Origin: Candidatus Pandoraea novymonadis
Lineage (GTDB): Bacteria > Pseudomonadota > Gammaproteobacteria > Burkholderiales > Burkholderiaceae
DNA length: 64,000 bases
Direction: 5' to 3'
Assembly (NCBI RefSeq): GCF_003004665.1
Contig: NZ_MUHY01000001.1
Span: forward strand, 434,001-498,000
Within the stretch, counting starts at the first letter, position 1, and every line of letters starts with the position of its first letter. Positions 1 to 10,150 of the stretch are shown one piece after another. The notes beneath the pieces are model-generated. The model worked only from the letters and a program-made list of their open reading frames with translations. It made no database searches and was not told where the DNA came from. Position numbers and translations under genes: made by a program.

Positions 1-540
1 TGCCATAGCAACCAATGTAGGTAACTTAGCAATCAAACGAATAGCCGAAACCTCACGATGGATCGCATTATTGATATCCAGTGAATCATGATAAAATGCG
101 GAAAGAGCACCAACCGAACCTGTTAATACAGCCATTGGATGTGCATCACGTCGGAAACCACGAAAAAAGAAATTCATTTGCTCATGTACCATCGTATGAC
201 GAGTTACAGTATCAACAAATGATCTTTTTTGAGCTTCGTTGGGCAAATCACCCTTAAGCAACAAATAAGCCGATTCAAGAAAATCACAGCCAGTAGCAAG
301 TTGTTCAATTGAATAGCCACGATACAACAACTCACCCTTGTCGCCATCAATATATGTAATCGCTGAATTACATGCAGCTGTCGACATGAACCCCGGGTCA
401 TACGTGAATTTTCCCGTTTGACCACACAGCTTACGGATATCGATTACATCCGGGCCCATCGTCCCCATATAAATAGGCAATTCGACGCTTGGCGAACCGT
501 CAGAAAAAGATAAGGTGGCTTTAACATCAGACGGAGTCAT
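1..540 (-). CDS. gltA: Citrate synthase, N-terminal 180 residues (cut by window edge)
   Basis: Condenses oxaloacetate and acetyl-CoA to citrate, the entry step of the TCA cycle. The reverse strand is open from an ATG at 540 to the window edge without a stop. The translation shows hallmarks of the hexameric type II enzyme: an N-terminal beta domain ([15 protein letters not shown]), then the conserved [20 protein letters not shown] stretch and [16 protein letters not shown]. The catalytic His and Asp lie beyond the edge. It is the last visible gene of the sdhC-sdhD-sdhA-sdhB-sdhE-gltA cluster, 25 bases after sdhE, and is probably co-transcribed with it. This order is usual in Burkholderiaceae. 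Confidence 0.96.
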   Translation of the reverse strand, partial: MTPSDVKATLSFSDGSPSVELPIYMGTMGPDVIDIRKLCGQTGKFTYDPGFMSTAACNSAITYIDGDKGELLYRGYSIEQLATGCDFLESAYLLLKGDLPNEAQKRSFVDTVTRHTMVHEQMNFFFRGFRRDAHPMAVLTGSVGALSAFYHDSLDINNAIHREVSAIRLIAKLPTLVAMA

Positions 541-565
541 ATCCCTTCCTCAAAAAATACTAAAC

Positions 566-835
566 CTACACTGCACGCAACAGAACCAGCAAACGCTGGA
601 CAGCCAGCCCGTTCGAATTTTCTTCAGGGTCTTTACGGGCCATTAGTAACTCCATTAAATCGACGTCACTCAAATCGAGTAATTCAGTCAAAGCACCCAC
701 GTCTTCATCTGTGAGCGATGTTTCGTACTTCGCAAAAAATCGCTCCAAAATAAGATCATTTTCGAGCAAACCGCGACGAGCACGCCATCGAAGACGAGCA
801 CGCTTGACAGGATCCGCCTGGTGATTATGAGTCAT
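566..835 (-). CDS. sdhE: Succinate dehydrogenase FAD assembly factor SdhE
   Basis: Small cytoplasmic protein (89 residues) that helps attach FAD covalently to SdhA. The family signature RGxxE is present as RRGLLEND near residues 20-27, in the sequence RWRARRGLLEND, and the length matches the SdhE/YgfY/Sdh5 family (about 80-95). The gene lies 10 bases after sdhB and 25 bases before gltA, so it belongs to the same transcript; this placement beside its client supports the call. The C-terminal part is acidic then leucine-rich, as in the family. No defect seen. Confidence 0.93.
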   Translation of the reverse strand: MTHNHQADPVKRARLRWRARRGLLENDLILERFFAKYETSLTDEDVGALTELLDLSDVDLMELLMARKDPEENSNGLAVQRLLVLLRAV

Positions 836-845
836 AAAATATCTA

Positions 846-1550
846 TCACACTGAACGACGAACCATCAGCTCTTTGATTTTACCAATAGCTTTCGTCGGA
901 TTCAGTCCTTTTGGGCAGACGTCAACACAATTCATGATTGTATGACAACGGAATAAACGATAGGGGTCTTCCAAATCATCAAGTCTCTGGCCAGTGGTAC
1001 GATCACGGCTATCCGCGATAAATCGGTAAGCTTGCAATAAGCCCGCAGGACCAACAAATTTATCCGGATTCCACCAAAAACTTGGACATGACGTGGAACA
1101 TGATGCACATAAAATACATTCATACAAACCATCCAATTCTTCACGCTCTTCTGGTGACTGCAAGCGTTCCTTCTCTGGGGGTGGCTCGTAGTTGATCAGA
1201 AATGGTTTAATCGAATTATACTGATTAAAGAAATCCGTCATATCAACAATCAAGTCACGAATCACAGGTAGACCTGGCAATGGCTTAAGCACAATCTTAT
1301 CCGGCAAATCATTCATGTTAGTGAGACACGCCAGACCATTCTTACCATTGATATTCATAGCGTCCGAACCACAAACACCCTCACGGCATGAACGGCGGAA
1401 AGAAATACCTTCATCGAGTTTCTTCAGCTTAACCAATGCATCAAGCAACATTCGTTCGTGACCATCGAGCTCAACGTCGTAATTCTGCATGTATGGGAGT
1501 GCATCCTTGTCAGGATCATACCGATAGACTTCAAAAATACGTTTTATCAT
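846..1550 (-). CDS. sdhB: Succinate dehydrogenase iron-sulfur subunit
   Basis: Electron-transfer subunit of complex II, carrying electrons from SdhA flavin to quinone. The 234 residues hold an N-terminal [2Fe-2S] plant-ferredoxin domain with C55, C60, D63 and C75 (CREGVCGSD), at the same numbers as in Escherichia coli. The C-terminal domain binds [4Fe-4S] and [3Fe-4S] clusters through CILCASCSTSCPSFWW and CHTIMNCVDVCPKGLNP. It starts 12 bases after the sdhA stop. All cluster ligands appear intact, so the enzyme should be functional. Confidence 0.98.
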   Translation of the reverse strand: MIKRIFEVYRYDPDKDALPYMQNYDVELDGHERMLLDALVKLKKLDEGISFRRSCREGVCGSDAMNINGKNGLACLTNMNDLPDKIVLKPLPGLPVIRDLIVDMTDFFNQYNSIKPFLINYEPPPEKERLQSPEEREELDGLYECILCASCSTSCPSFWWNPDKFVGPAGLLQAYRFIADSRDRTTGQRLDDLEDPYRLFRCHTIMNCVDVCPKGLNPTKAIGKIKELMVRRSV

Positions 1551-1562
1551 GTTATAGATCCC

Positions 1563-3338
1563 TTAGAACGTCCTTGCCTTAGGTGGAACCGAATCAACAG
1601 TCAGTGGCTTCATCATCACCGGCTTGTATTCCAAACGGTTATCTTCGCTAAAGTAGAGAGAGTGGCGCATCCAGTTCATATCGTCACGGTCAGGATAATC
1701 ACGATGCGCATGTGCACCACGGCTTTCCTTACGGGCTTCCGCAGCAATTATTGTCGCCTTAGCCACTTCGATCAGATTATCTACTTCCAGTGCTTCCATG
1801 CGAGCTGTGTTGAAAACCTTCGATTTATCCTTTAGATGAATGTTGGCGACACGTTGAGCGACTTGCTTGATTTTCTTAACACCTTCGGCCAGAAGGTCCA
1901 TGGTACGGAACACTCCTGCATGCGTTTGCATGATTTTACGAATATCGTTGGCCACATCTTGAGGGTACTCACCAGCGGACGATTTTTCGAGACGATCCAA
2001 ACGCGACAACGAACGATCTGCGGCATCAGCTGGGAGGGACTTATGCTCACCATGACTTTTCACAAAATCGATAATATGATTTCCCGCCGAACGACCGAAT
2101 ACCACGAGGTCAAGCAGTGAATTCGTACCTAGCCTGTTCGCTCCATGTACTGAGACACACGAACACTCACCCACTGCATAAAAACCATTAACAGGTACCG
2201 ATTTTCCATTTTCTTGGACAAGAACCTGACCATGATAATTAGTCGGAATACCACCCATTTGATAATGAATCGTCGGCACAACTGGGATCGCTTCTTTAAT
2301 AGGATCGACGTTGGCGAATTTCAGCGCAATTTCACGAATCGATGGAAGACGCTTCATGATTGTCTCAGCACCAATGTGTGACAAATCAAGTAATACATAA
2401 TCGCCATTCGGACCACAACCACGACCTTCCTTAATTTCTTGGTCCATAGAACGAGATACAAAGTCACGAGGCGCCAAGTCTTTTAGAGTCGGCGCATATC
2501 GTTCCATAAAACGTTCACCATTTAAGTTTCGTAAGATACCACCCTCGCCACGCACACCTTCGGTAATCAAAACACCCGCACCGGCGACTCCAGTCGGGTG
2601 GAATTGCCAGAATTCCATATCTTCGAGCGGAATGGCCGCTCGTGCAGCCATTCCCAAACCATCCCCGGTATTAATGAAAGCATTTGTTGAAGCCGCATAG
2701 ACACGACCGGCACCACCGGTCGCGAAAAGCGTACATTTTGCTTCGAGAATATAAACTTCGCCGGTTTCCAGTTCTAACGCCGTAACACCGAGCACGTCAC
2801 CCGATTCATCACGGATCAGATCTAACGCCATCCATTCAACAAAGAATCGCGTCTTCGCTTGAACATTTTTCTGATATAAGGTATGAAGAAGCGCGTGACC
2901 AGTGCGGTCAGCCGCCGCACAAGCCCGTTGAACGGGTTTCTCACCGTAATTGGCTGTGTGCCCACCAAACGGACGCTGATAAATAGTACCGTCAACATTA
3001 CGGTCAAATGGCATACCCATATGCTCAAGCTCATAAACGGCATTCGGGGCTTGTCGGCACATAAATTCAATAGCATCTTGGTCACCAAGCCAATCTGAAC
3101 CCTTGATCGTATCGTAGAAATGATAATGCCAGTTATCTTCGCTCATATTGCCAAGCGAAGCCCCAATGCCTCCTTGTGCAGCCACTGTGTGAGAGCGGGT
3201 AGGGAATACCTTAGACAATACCACGACGGACAAACCAGCCTTGGCTAGTTGGAGAGATGCACGCATGCCAGAGCCCCCTGCACCGACAATGACGACATCG
3301 AAACGCCGACGAGGCAGCGAATTTTTGATAGCAATCAT
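1563..3338 (-). CDS. sdhA: Succinate dehydrogenase flavoprotein subunit
   Basis: Catalytic subunit of complex II; oxidises succinate to fumarate on the cytoplasmic face of the inner membrane. At 591 residues it has full family length. It opens with the dinucleotide-binding motif VGAGGSGMRASLQLA (about residues 18-32), followed by the FAD-attachment region around SHTVAAQGGIGASLGN (the His is the covalent flavin ligand), HPTGVAGAGVLITEG, and the active-site region GGIPTNYHG. The C-terminus HRDYPDRDD carries the conserved ERDD-like end. Only 3 bases separate it from the upstream sdhD stop, so coupled translation is likely. Confidence 0.98.
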   Translation of the reverse strand: MIAIKNSLPRRRFDVVIVGAGGSGMRASLQLAKAGLSVVVLSKVFPTRSHTVAAQGGIGASLGNMSEDNWHYHFYDTIKGSDWLGDQDAIEFMCRQAPNAVYELEHMGMPFDRNVDGTIYQRPFGGHTANYGEKPVQRACAAADRTGHALLHTLYQKNVQAKTRFFVEWMALDLIRDESGDVLGVTALELETGEVYILEAKCTLFATGGAGRVYAASTNAFINTGDGLGMAARAAIPLEDMEFWQFHPTGVAGAGVLITEGVRGEGGILRNLNGERFMERYAPTLKDLAPRDFVSRSMDQEIKEGRGCGPNGDYVLLDLSHIGAETIMKRLPSIREIALKFANVDPIKEAIPVVPTIHYQMGGIPTNYHGQVLVQENGKSVPVNGFYAVGECSCVSVHGANRLGTNSLLDLVVFGRSAGNHIIDFVKSHGEHKSLPADAADRSLSRLDRLEKSSAGEYPQDVANDIRKIMQTHAGVFRTMDLLAEGVKKIKQVAQRVANIHLKDKSKVFNTARMEALEVDNLIEVAKATIIAAEARKESRGAHAHRDYPDRDDMNWMRHSLYFSEDNRLEYKPVMMKPLTVDSVPPKARTF

Positions 3339-3341
3339 TCT

Positions 3342-3710
3342 TTACACTCTCCACAAAATCTGAACGGCGTAGCCGGCACAACCCACAAACCAAACAATCG
3401 TCAATGCATGTAATGCGAGACGAAAACCAACGGGTTTGATATAGTCCATCCAGATGTCGCGAATACCAACCCAGGCATGGTAGAAAAGCGCAAGAAATGC
3501 AACAAACGTTGCAAGCTTCATCCATTGACGAGCAAAAATTCCAGCCCACTCTTCGTAGGAAAATTCCTTAGTAAAAAAGAAGCAAAAAAACAAAATAATC
3601 GTATAACAGGCCATGATAACCGCGGTCAGACGTTGAGCAATCCAGTCACGAAGGCCATAATGAGCGCCAACAACTAGACGCTTCGAACCAATATTGTTGT
3701 GTGCCATCAA
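3342..3710 (-). CDS. sdhD: Succinate dehydrogenase membrane anchor subunit D
   Basis: One of two membrane anchors of complex II; with SdhC it binds haem b and ubiquinone. The 122 residues form three hydrophobic segments (about 30-50, 60-80 and 95-118). The motif YHAWVGIRDIWMDYIKP holds the His haem ligand and the Asp-Tyr pair that contributes to the quinone site. The start codon overlaps the sdhC stop by 4 bases (ATGA), a mark of translational coupling. Confidence 0.93.
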   Translation of the reverse strand: MMAHNNIGSKRLVVGAHYGLRDWIAQRLTAVIMACYTIILFFCFFFTKEFSYEEWAGIFARQWMKLATFVAFLALFYHAWVGIRDIWMDYIKPVGFRLALHALTIVWFVGCAGYAVQILWRV

Positions 3711-4120
3711 AACACCCCGAACAATTTGAGAGCAACCGAAGCGGTTAAAATTAGCGAAAAAAACAACACGAGCACTGCAGAACGTTTACCACCTTCCTTG
3801 CTGATTTTTTCATGATTCATGTCCATACATAGGTGGCGTAAACCTGCCAGAAAATGGTGCAGGAAGCCCCAAGAGAATAGAAGTATCATAAGTTTAACGA
3901 AACTATTAGCAACGATGTCATGCATCACGTCGAAGCTGAGCTCAGATGTTAGACTCTGCTCGAAGAGATATAAAAAAAACGGCAAAAGAAGAAACATCAA
4001 AGCACCGCTGATGCGGTGCAAGATTGATACAATGCCAGCTGGTGGAAGACGATAGGTAATAATCTGCCCTATACCAATATTCTTGTGAACCGGCCTCTCT
4101 TTTTTTACTGCTTCAGCCAT
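3707..4120 (-). CDS. sdhC: Succinate dehydrogenase cytochrome b556 subunit
   Basis: Membrane anchor of complex II. The protein holds three transmembrane helices. HRISG (after the first amphipathic stretch) and SWGFLHHFLAGLRHLCMDMNH are the SdhC signatures; the latter includes the haem-proximal His. I prefer the ATG at 4120 (138 residues, MAEAVKKERP), which matches related Burkholderiaceae, over an in-frame ATG at 4141 that would add seven residues. First gene of the sdh-gltA operon. Its upstream region faces a decayed GntR-type regulator, so any control by that protein has probably been lost. Confidence 0.93.
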   Translation of the reverse strand: MAEAVKKERPVHKNIGIGQIITYRLPPAGIVSILHRISGALMFLLLPFFLYLFEQSLTSELSFDVMHDIVANSFVKLMILLFSWGFLHHFLAGLRHLCMDMNHEKISKEGGKRSAVLVLFFSLILTASVALKLFGVF

Positions 4121-4204
4121 CCTAACCCCATGTAGTGACAACAGCCCGTGATTTTAGCGCTGTTTCTAGTGTATTGCACATACATAATCGATCAGAAAGT
4201 CCTC

Positions 4205-4981
4205 TTATTGAGACACTACGCCGCTTGCTTTAAAAAAGAACAGCCCCACCAATATTAAATCATTCTGATAATGATATTCTATGGTCACATACCAACCTCG
4301 GCAAACCTCTACTAGTTTATCTCTGTACGTGTAAGAGATGCGCTCCAAAATTAATAGAGGAAACCCCATTGGTACTTTAAGTAAAGTGCTAATATGTTCA
4401 TCTTCGGCAAACTGCACGGATCTTTTCTGCCGCTCGAATTATCCTCGTACCAAATTTATCTTCAAAAAGCCCATACATAAGGCCTTCATACTCATTAATC
4501 CTTTAAGCCATCAGCCAACGAAACAACGCTGCTGGCAACCAGATTTCGTCGAGCAGTGTTGGGCGCCCCCCGAAAAATCGAGGATGCGACGGATCAAAAT
4601 TACACAATCCACTGTCTTTAAAGCTAATTGACGAACAATCTCAACCGGCAAACGCAAACGACGATAATCAATTAAGCGACAAGCGTAGAAACCGAAACTT
4701 AACGCGGTCTTCATGTGCGTGGCAACAAACGTGCCCTGCCATTTCCAGTGAATCAAAAAATTATCTACCGCCAATCCATCAATAGCTTTACGGACTGTGT
4801 CTTGACTAACTTTATAACGAACAGCTAATTCGATTTCGCTTGGGATCGTCTCACCAGTTCGCTATTCACAAGATTACAGACTTACAAACTCTGCTTAATC
4901 AAAAAACTTGATCTGCTGATAAAAGGAGCTAAATTTTTGTGATGATCCTCCATGCTTTTCCAATACAAAAGGTCTTAGCAT
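4205..4981 (-). pseudogene. Decayed GntR-family (UTRA-type) transcriptional regulator
   Basis: A GntR/HutC-type regulator read in pieces across frames. From 4981 downward one frame gives an N-terminus with FSSFYQQIKF, then stops at 4895. A +1 shift gives LIKQSL. Another frame gives GETIPSEIELAVRYKVSQDTVRKAIDGLAVDN, the winged-helix DNA-binding domain, followed by WQGTFVATH. The same frame continues to ILIRRILDFSGG before breaking down near 4565. Later frames give EGLMYGLFEDKFGTRIIRA and then LLKVPMGFPLLILERISYTY and WYVTIEYHYQNDL, the end of the UTRA ligand domain. There are at least three frameshifts plus in-frame stops, so no regulator is made. In relatives an intact copy sits at this place between sdhC and mdh. 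Confidence 0.88.
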
Positions 4982-5372
4982 CCAGACGCCATCAGATGCA
5001 CATTTCTGTTTAGGATCAGCATTGGTAGTCCCGTTACTACTGGTAAAATGGATATCCAGCACGGATTTGACCACAAACCACGACACTCGTCCATCTGGAT
5101 CCACAGTAGAACAATATCCTATATAAGATATTGTTGACATTCGTAGTGACCACTTCTAAACTTAAAAAGGTAATCGGGCCTGAACGCCTGTTGTATGTTA
5201 GTGCTCATAGATTCTGAGGCTTACAGCAATCCTCCCGAGCAGCCCAAATTCCGTTGGCACAGATATTTAAAAGGCTTCATGTGGCACGGGATGGCCAATA
5301 TTCAACATGCCAATGGGGATAGCAAGCCTCCAATGAGCTTCGCAGAAATTGCGCACCTCTGGAGAGACATTC
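4982..5372. other. Intergenic region upstream of mdh
   Basis: Between the dead regulator and mdh. No convincing gene: a reverse frame (5140 to 4895) is open, but only its last 28 codons belong to the regulator remnant and the rest resembles nothing I know. It should carry the mdh promoter; the only site I can place with confidence is the ribosome-binding site GGAGAG at 5361-5366. Confidence 0.6.
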
Positions 5373-6356
5373 ATGGCAAAACCCGCAATGCGCGTCGCCG
5401 TCACTGGCGCCGCCGGCCAAATCGGCTATTCCCTTCTCTTCCGTATCGCCAATGGCGATATGTTGGGCAAGGATCAACCTATCGTTCTACAGCTGCTGGA
5501 TCTTCCACAGGCACAGGCAGCCCTTAAAGGTGTTGTGATGGAACTCGATGACTGCGCCTTTCCGCTGCTCGAAAACGTCATTACCACAGACAACCCAAAA
5601 GTAGCTTTCAAGGATATCGATATTGCCCTGCTTGTTGGCGCACGTCCCCGAAGTAAAGGCATGGAACGCAAGGATCTGCTCCATGCCAATGCGGAAATCT
5701 TCACTGTGCAGGGCCGTGCTTTGAACGAAGAGGCAAAACGTGATGTCAAAGTACTCGTGGTTGGTAACCCAGCCAATACTAATGCCTATATCGCCATGAA
5801 GTCTGCGCCTGCTCTTCCAAAAGAGAACTTCACGGCCATGTTACGTCTAGATCACAACCGAGCACTTTCACAAATCGCTACAAAAACAAGAACATCGGTC
5901 AAAGTTATTGAAAAACTTATCGTGTGGGGTAACCACTCGCCTACGATGTATCCTGATTACCGTTTCGCCACGATCAACGGTCAAAGCGTCAAGGCAATGA
6001 TCAACGATGATGTGTGGAATAAAGATATTTTTCTGCCAACAGTCGGCAAACGAGGTGGCAGCATCATTGAAGCACGTGGTTTGTCGTCAGCAGCCTCCGC
6101 TGCAAATGCAGCCATTGATCATGTACGCGACTGGGTGCTCGGTACGAATGGTAAGTGGGTAACAATGGGAATCCCGTCGGACGGTTCGTACGATATCCCC
6201 AAAGATATGATCTATGGTATGCCAGTCACTTGCGAGAATGGGAGATATAAGCGTGTCGAAAACCTGGAAATTGACGCCTTCTCACGTGAGCGTATGAACT
6301 TGACATTGCAAGAGTTGCAAGAAGAACGTGACGGCGTAGCAGATCTGCTTGCCTAA
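5373..6356 (+). CDS. mdh: Malate dehydrogenase
   Basis: NAD-dependent oxidation of malate to oxaloacetate in the TCA cycle. I place the start at ATG 5373 (327 residues, MAKPAMRV) because GGAGAG lies six bases before it and the length matches the cytosolic-MDH-like family; an upstream in-frame start at 5349 lacks support. Visible: Rossmann motif [13 protein letters not shown] (11-23), substrate arginines in [11 protein letters not shown] (R91, R99), GNPANTNA (131-138), and the catalytic pair D160 and H188 ([11 protein letters not shown]). Read away from the sdh operon; with acnA downstream it forms a TCA-cycle island. Confidence 0.97.
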   Translation: MAKPAMRVAVTGAAGQIGYSLLFRIANGDMLGKDQPIVLQLLDLPQAQAALKGVVMELDDCAFPLLENVITTDNPKVAFKDIDIALLVGARPRSKGMERKDLLHANAEIFTVQGRALNEEAKRDVKVLVVGNPANTNAYIAMKSAPALPKENFTAMLRLDHNRALSQIATKTRTSVKVIEKLIVWGNHSPTMYPDYRFATINGQSVKAMINDDVWNKDIFLPTVGKRGGSIIEARGLSSAASAANAAIDHVRDWVLGTNGKWVTMGIPSDGSYDIPKDMIYGMPVTCENGRYKRVENLEIDAFSRERMNLTLQELQEERDGVADLLA

Positions 6357-6383
6357 TTGTTTACTTAAGATCTATCGCGTTGA

Positions 6384-6430
6384 TCGGTAGGTATACAGCA
6401 TTTCACATTTATCAGATAGATACCTACCGA
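6384..6430 (+). terminator. Stem-loop after mdh, possible terminator
   Basis: Perfect 11-bp inverted repeat (TCGGTAGGTAT at 6384-6394, ATACCTACCGA at 6420-6430) with a 25-base loop, 28 bases after the mdh stop. No T-run follows, so it may be a 3'-end stabilising hairpin rather than an intrinsic terminator. The rest of 6357-6705 holds no recognisable gene. Confidence 0.45.
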
Positions 6431-6705
6431 CGATTCTCATCTCCTCATATAATTAAAAGCAATGTGTTTTCTTTGGGAAAAATGAATAGCACATCAGTCT
6501 TTTCATGTATTTTTTTAAAGTCCGACTTCAATTCGAGTGAATCATTTTTTATCAAAACTTCTAGTTTCAGTAGCCTCAGCCATACCGTTAATTAAGCAAC
6601 CTTGCAGAGCAAGGTTGCCAAAAGAATAGAAAAATTTGTATAACTATATTCAGGCGCTGTGTGAGTCCAACAGAATAGAGGCTTTTCTTCAAACTCATTA
6701 GGATA

Positions 6706-7200
6706 TTGATTATGAAAAGGCTTTGCCTGACTGCAATTCTTACGCTCTTCTCGACTAATGCATTACTTCCAGCCATGGCGGTAAATGTATCAGCTTCCAA
6801 TAAGGAGATCACTTCGAAAAAAATCGAAAAAAAGAAAACATTTCCACGAAAAAAGAAGGATTTCACTGCTGTAATGGAAACAAGCCATATCCCAGAAAAT
6901 ACTGAATTATGGACCTGTGCCAACGGGAAAGAAATAAAAATTACCGGTCATATGAAGCTCGACGCGGTGCTTACTATGTCATGGAAAGGTAAGAATTACA
7001 AACTCCTACGGCAAGAATCGACAACAGGTGCAAACCGTTTCCATGATGTTAAATCAGGTTTGGATCTTGTCGTGATTCCAACCAAAGCAATGTTGTTTTC
7101 AAAACAACAGCATGGCCGTCTTGCTGACGAGTGCATGACACATGCCATGGATACGGATGCCAAGAATCTTCCTATTCAATCAAATGCATTGTTAAAATAA
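6706..7200 (+). CDS. Small exported protein, MliC/lysozyme-inhibitor-like
   Basis: A 164-residue protein with a signal peptide (MKRLCLTAILTLFSTNALLPAMA; cleavage probably after AMA) and a Lys-rich linker at about 38-52. The rest resembles the MliC/PliC lysozyme-inhibitor fold: WTCANG with the first Cys, a short strand run ending in WKGKNYKLLRQESTTGANRFHD (the family pattern is Leu, acidic residue, Ser-Gly-Ala-x-Tyr/Phe), KAMLF, and a second Cys in ADEC that could pair with the first. Free-living Burkholderia have a similar gene here. If the match is right the protein would sit in the periplasm and protect peptidoglycan from host lysozyme; this is inferred from motif pattern only. No lipobox is seen, so it would be the soluble form. 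Confidence 0.7.
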   Translation: MIMKRLCLTAILTLFSTNALLPAMAVNVSASNKEITSKKIEKKKTFPRKKKDFTAVMETSHIPENTELWTCANGKEIKITGHMKLDAVLTMSWKGKNYKLLRQESTTGANRFHDVKSGLDLVVIPTKAMLFSKQQHGRLADECMTHAMDTDAKNLPIQSNALLK

Positions 7201-7352
7201 CAAAAAAACTGAAATTTTGAAACGATGCATCTATTTATCGTTTCTTCGACCCGCCATTCCCCATTTGTTGCAGAGATCCAGGCATCACTGTCAAACTCCA
7301 AAAATCACAGGAACCACTTGTTTAATTTCTCTGTATCACACAAGGAAAGATT

Positions 7353-10061
7353 ATGGTCCATAACCTATACAAAACGCTCAAAGAGTTCAATCTATACGGC
7401 GACAAAAAAGGCAAGTTTTATTCGCTCCCACAACTAGGAAAAGTACTCGGTGTCAAAGTTGATCGTTTGCCGATATCGATCCGCATCGTCTTAGAATCGA
7501 TCCTTCGTAATTACGATGGCAATAAGGTAAACGAAGTTCATGTCAAGCAACTCCTCAATTGGAAACCGAATGCAGACCGCATAGACGAAATTCCCTTTGT
7601 AGTCGCCCGGGTTGTGTTGCAAGACTTTACTGGAGTTCCACTGCTAGCTGATTTAGCCGCCATGCGTAACGTTGCTGAGCGCATGGGGACTAACCCGAAG
7701 CGTATCGAACCACTAGTACCAGTTGATCTCGTTGTGGACCATTCTATCACCATCGATCACTTTCGTGAGAAGAAGGCACTTGATCTGAACATGGAGCTAG
7801 AGTTTTCTCGCAATAACGAGCGTTATCAATTCATGAAGTGGGGGATGCAAGCGTTTGAGACATTTGGCGTAGTACAACCAGGTTATGGCATAGTCCACCA
7901 GATCAATCTAGAATATCTTGCACCAGGCGTGCATAAGAAAGATGATAATGTATATTATCCAGACAGTTTGGTTGGTACCGATAGCCACACCACAATGATC
8001 AACGGCATCGGCGTAGTCGGTTGGGGTGTTGGTGGTATTGAAGCCGAAGCCGCTATGCTTGGCCAACCCGTCTATTTTCTGACACCAGATGTTATTGGGG
8101 TTGAACTCAAAGGTCACCTGCGTGAAGGCGTCACTGCAACTGACTTGGTCCTAACTATCACGGAAATGATGCGTCATGAGAAGGTAGTTGGCAAGTTTGT
8201 CGAATTCTTCGGTGATGGCACCGAAAACCTAACGCTACCCGACCGTGCAACTATTGCTAACATGGCACCTGAATATGGTGCAACGATGGGCTTCTTTCCA
8301 GTCGATGAAAAAACTATCGATTACTTCCAAGGTACTGGTCGCGAAAAATCAGAAATTGATGCCTTCGCTTCATATTTTAAAGCACAGAAGATATTTGGCG
8401 TACCCAAAACAGGTGATATTGACTATACCAAGGTCGTGACCCTTGATTTAGATTCTGTCAGCCCATCGCTGGCTGGCCCAAAGCGACCGCAAGACCGCAT
8501 AGAAATTAGCAACGTCAAATCAACATTCGAAAAATTATTTACCAAACCTATTGCAGAAAATGGGTTCAATAAAACAGTCGAGCAACTCAACACTACCTAC
8601 CAAACATCAAACGGTATCAATGTAAAGAATGGGGACGTGCTGATCGCCGCAATCACTTCGTGTACCAATACCTCGAATCCAAGCGTGTTGCTAGCCGCAG
8701 GCCTGCTAGCAAAAAAAGCTGTCGAAGCGGGCCTAAAAGTAGCACCACACATCAAGACATCACTCGCCCCAGGAAGTCGTGTTGTCACAGAATACCTGCA
8801 ATCTGCAAACTTACTATCATATCTAGAAATGTTAGGATTCGGCGTAACAGCTTATGGTTGCACAACCTGCATCGGCAACGCTGGCGATCTGACGCCGGAA
8901 TTAAACGACGTGATCATATCGAACGATATCGTAACCGCAGCAGTACTGTCAGGAAATCGTAACTTTGAGGCTCGTATTCATCCGAACATTCGTGCCAACT
9001 TCCTCGCTTCTCCCCCCTTAGTCGTCGCTTATGCCATTTGCGGAAGCATAACTCGGGACATAACAACTCAACCACTTGGCAAAGGCAATGGTGGGCGTGA
9101 CATTTATCTGAGTAATATTTGGCCATCTAGCCATGAAGTTCAACAACTGATGAAGTTCGCCATGGATGCTAAAACCTTTAAGGAAAACTATGATTCCGTC
9201 AAGACACCAAGCCCTCTCTGGGCCAGAGTAAAAGGTTCAAAGGGCCAGGTCTATAATTGGCCGGAATCAACATACATTGCAAAGCCACCCTTCTTCGAAA
9301 ATTTCACGATAGAGTTAAAACCCAAGATCCAATCAATCATAGGAGCACGTGCTCTAGGCATTTTTGGCGACTCTGTCACGACCGATCACATTAGCCCAGC
9401 AGGCTCAATTAAAGAAACATCCCCGGCCGGTAAGTGGCTCCTAGAAAATGGTGTTTTACAGAAAAACTTCAACAGTTACGGCTCTCGTCGAGGTAATCAC
9501 GAAGTGATGGTGCGTGGTACATTTGCAAACATCCGTATCAAAAATTTGATGATCCCCGCGAAGTTTGATGGCTCTCGAGTAGAAGGAGGTCTAACAATAC
9601 ATCAACCCAGCGGAAAACAGCTATCAATTTACGACACCGCCATGATGTATATGGCAGAAAGCACGCCGTCAATCGTGTTCGCTGGAGAAGAATACGGGAC
9701 TGGATCATCACGCGACTGGGCAGCCAAGGGTACACAATTGCTGGGAGTCAAGGCAGTAGTTGCACGTTCATTCGAACGAATTCACCGCTCCAATTTGGTC
9801 GGCATGGGCGTGTTACCTTTACAATTCAAGAGTGAAGACAGTGTAGATTCGCTTAATATCACTGGTAACGAAACTTTCGATATCCAAGGATTGACAGAAA
9901 AAATTAAGCCACAGCAAGATCTCACTCTAGTAATCCATCGCAAAAGCGGTGAAATCAAAAAAGTTTTAGTGCTGTTGCGTATCGATACACCAATCGAAGT
10001 TGATTATTACAAACATGGTGGCATTCTGCCCTTCGTACTGCGTCAACTGCTAGTGGCATAA
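7353..10061 (+). CDS. acnA: Aconitate hydratase A
   Basis: [4Fe-4S] enzyme that isomerises citrate to isocitrate through cis-aconitate. The 902 residues match AcnA/IRP-type aconitase. Cluster cysteines are in SCTNTSNP and GCTTCIGN; other signatures are [24 protein letters not shown] and, in the C-terminal swivel domain, [14 protein letters not shown] and [13 protein letters not shown]. The start ATG at 7353 has AAGGAAAG at 7342-7349. Ends before a good terminator. In many Burkholderia prp (methylcitrate) genes lie nearby; none is visible here. Confidence 0.98.
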   Translation: MVHNLYKTLKEFNLYGDKKGKFYSLPQLGKVLGVKVDRLPISIRIVLESILRNYDGNKVNEVHVKQLLNWKPNADRIDEIPFVVARVVLQDFTGVPLLADLAAMRNVAERMGTNPKRIEPLVPVDLVVDHSITIDHFREKKALDLNMELEFSRNNERYQFMKWGMQAFETFGVVQPGYGIVHQINLEYLAPGVHKKDDNVYYPDSLVGTDSHTTMINGIGVVGWGVGGIEAEAAMLGQPVYFLTPDVIGVELKGHLREGVTATDLVLTITEMMRHEKVVGKFVEFFGDGTENLTLPDRATIANMAPEYGATMGFFPVDEKTIDYFQGTGREKSEIDAFASYFKAQKIFGVPKTGDIDYTKVVTLDLDSVSPSLAGPKRPQDRIEISNVKSTFEKLFTKPIAENGFNKTVEQLNTTYQTSNGINVKNGDVLIAAITSCTNTSNPSVLLAAGLLAKKAVEAGLKVAPHIKTSLAPGSRVVTEYLQSANLLSYLEMLGFGVTAYGCTTCIGNAGDLTPELNDVIISNDIVTAAVLSGNRNFEARIHPNIRANFLASPPLVVAYAICGSITRDITTQPLGKGNGGRDIYLSNIWPSSHEVQQLMKFAMDAKTFKENYDSVKTPSPLWARVKGSKGQVYNWPESTYIAKPPFFENFTIELKPKIQSIIGARALGIFGDSVTTDHISPAGSIKETSPAGKWLLENGVLQKNFNSYGSRRGNHEVMVRGTFANIRIKNLMIPAKFDGSRVEGGLTIHQPSGKQLSIYDTAMMYMAESTPSIVFAGEEYGTGSSRDWAAKGTQLLGVKAVVARSFERIHRSNLVGMGVLPLQFKSEDSVDSLNITGNETFDIQGLTEKIKPQQDLTLVIHRKSGEIKKVLVLLRIDTPIEVDYYKHGGILPFVLRQLLVA

Positions 10062-10119
10062 ATCTGCTATAAAAAGCGCACTTCGAGAGTGGTAAAATAC
10101 GAAATTCTCTCCTCTGTAC

Positions 10120-10150
10120 AAAGACCCTAGGATTTTCTGGGGTCTTTTAT
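10120..10150 (+). terminator. Intrinsic terminator after acnA
   Basis: Inverted repeat AAAGACCC (10120-10127) and GGGTCTTT (10140-10147), 12-base loop, with the T-run in and after the right arm. It lies 59 bases after the acnA stop, in the right orientation. Confidence 0.75.

Noticed and set aside
4982-5140. Open reverse frame upstream of the decayed regulator
   Set aside because: Only the end of the frame belongs to the GntR relic; the remainder has no similarity or ribosome-binding site.
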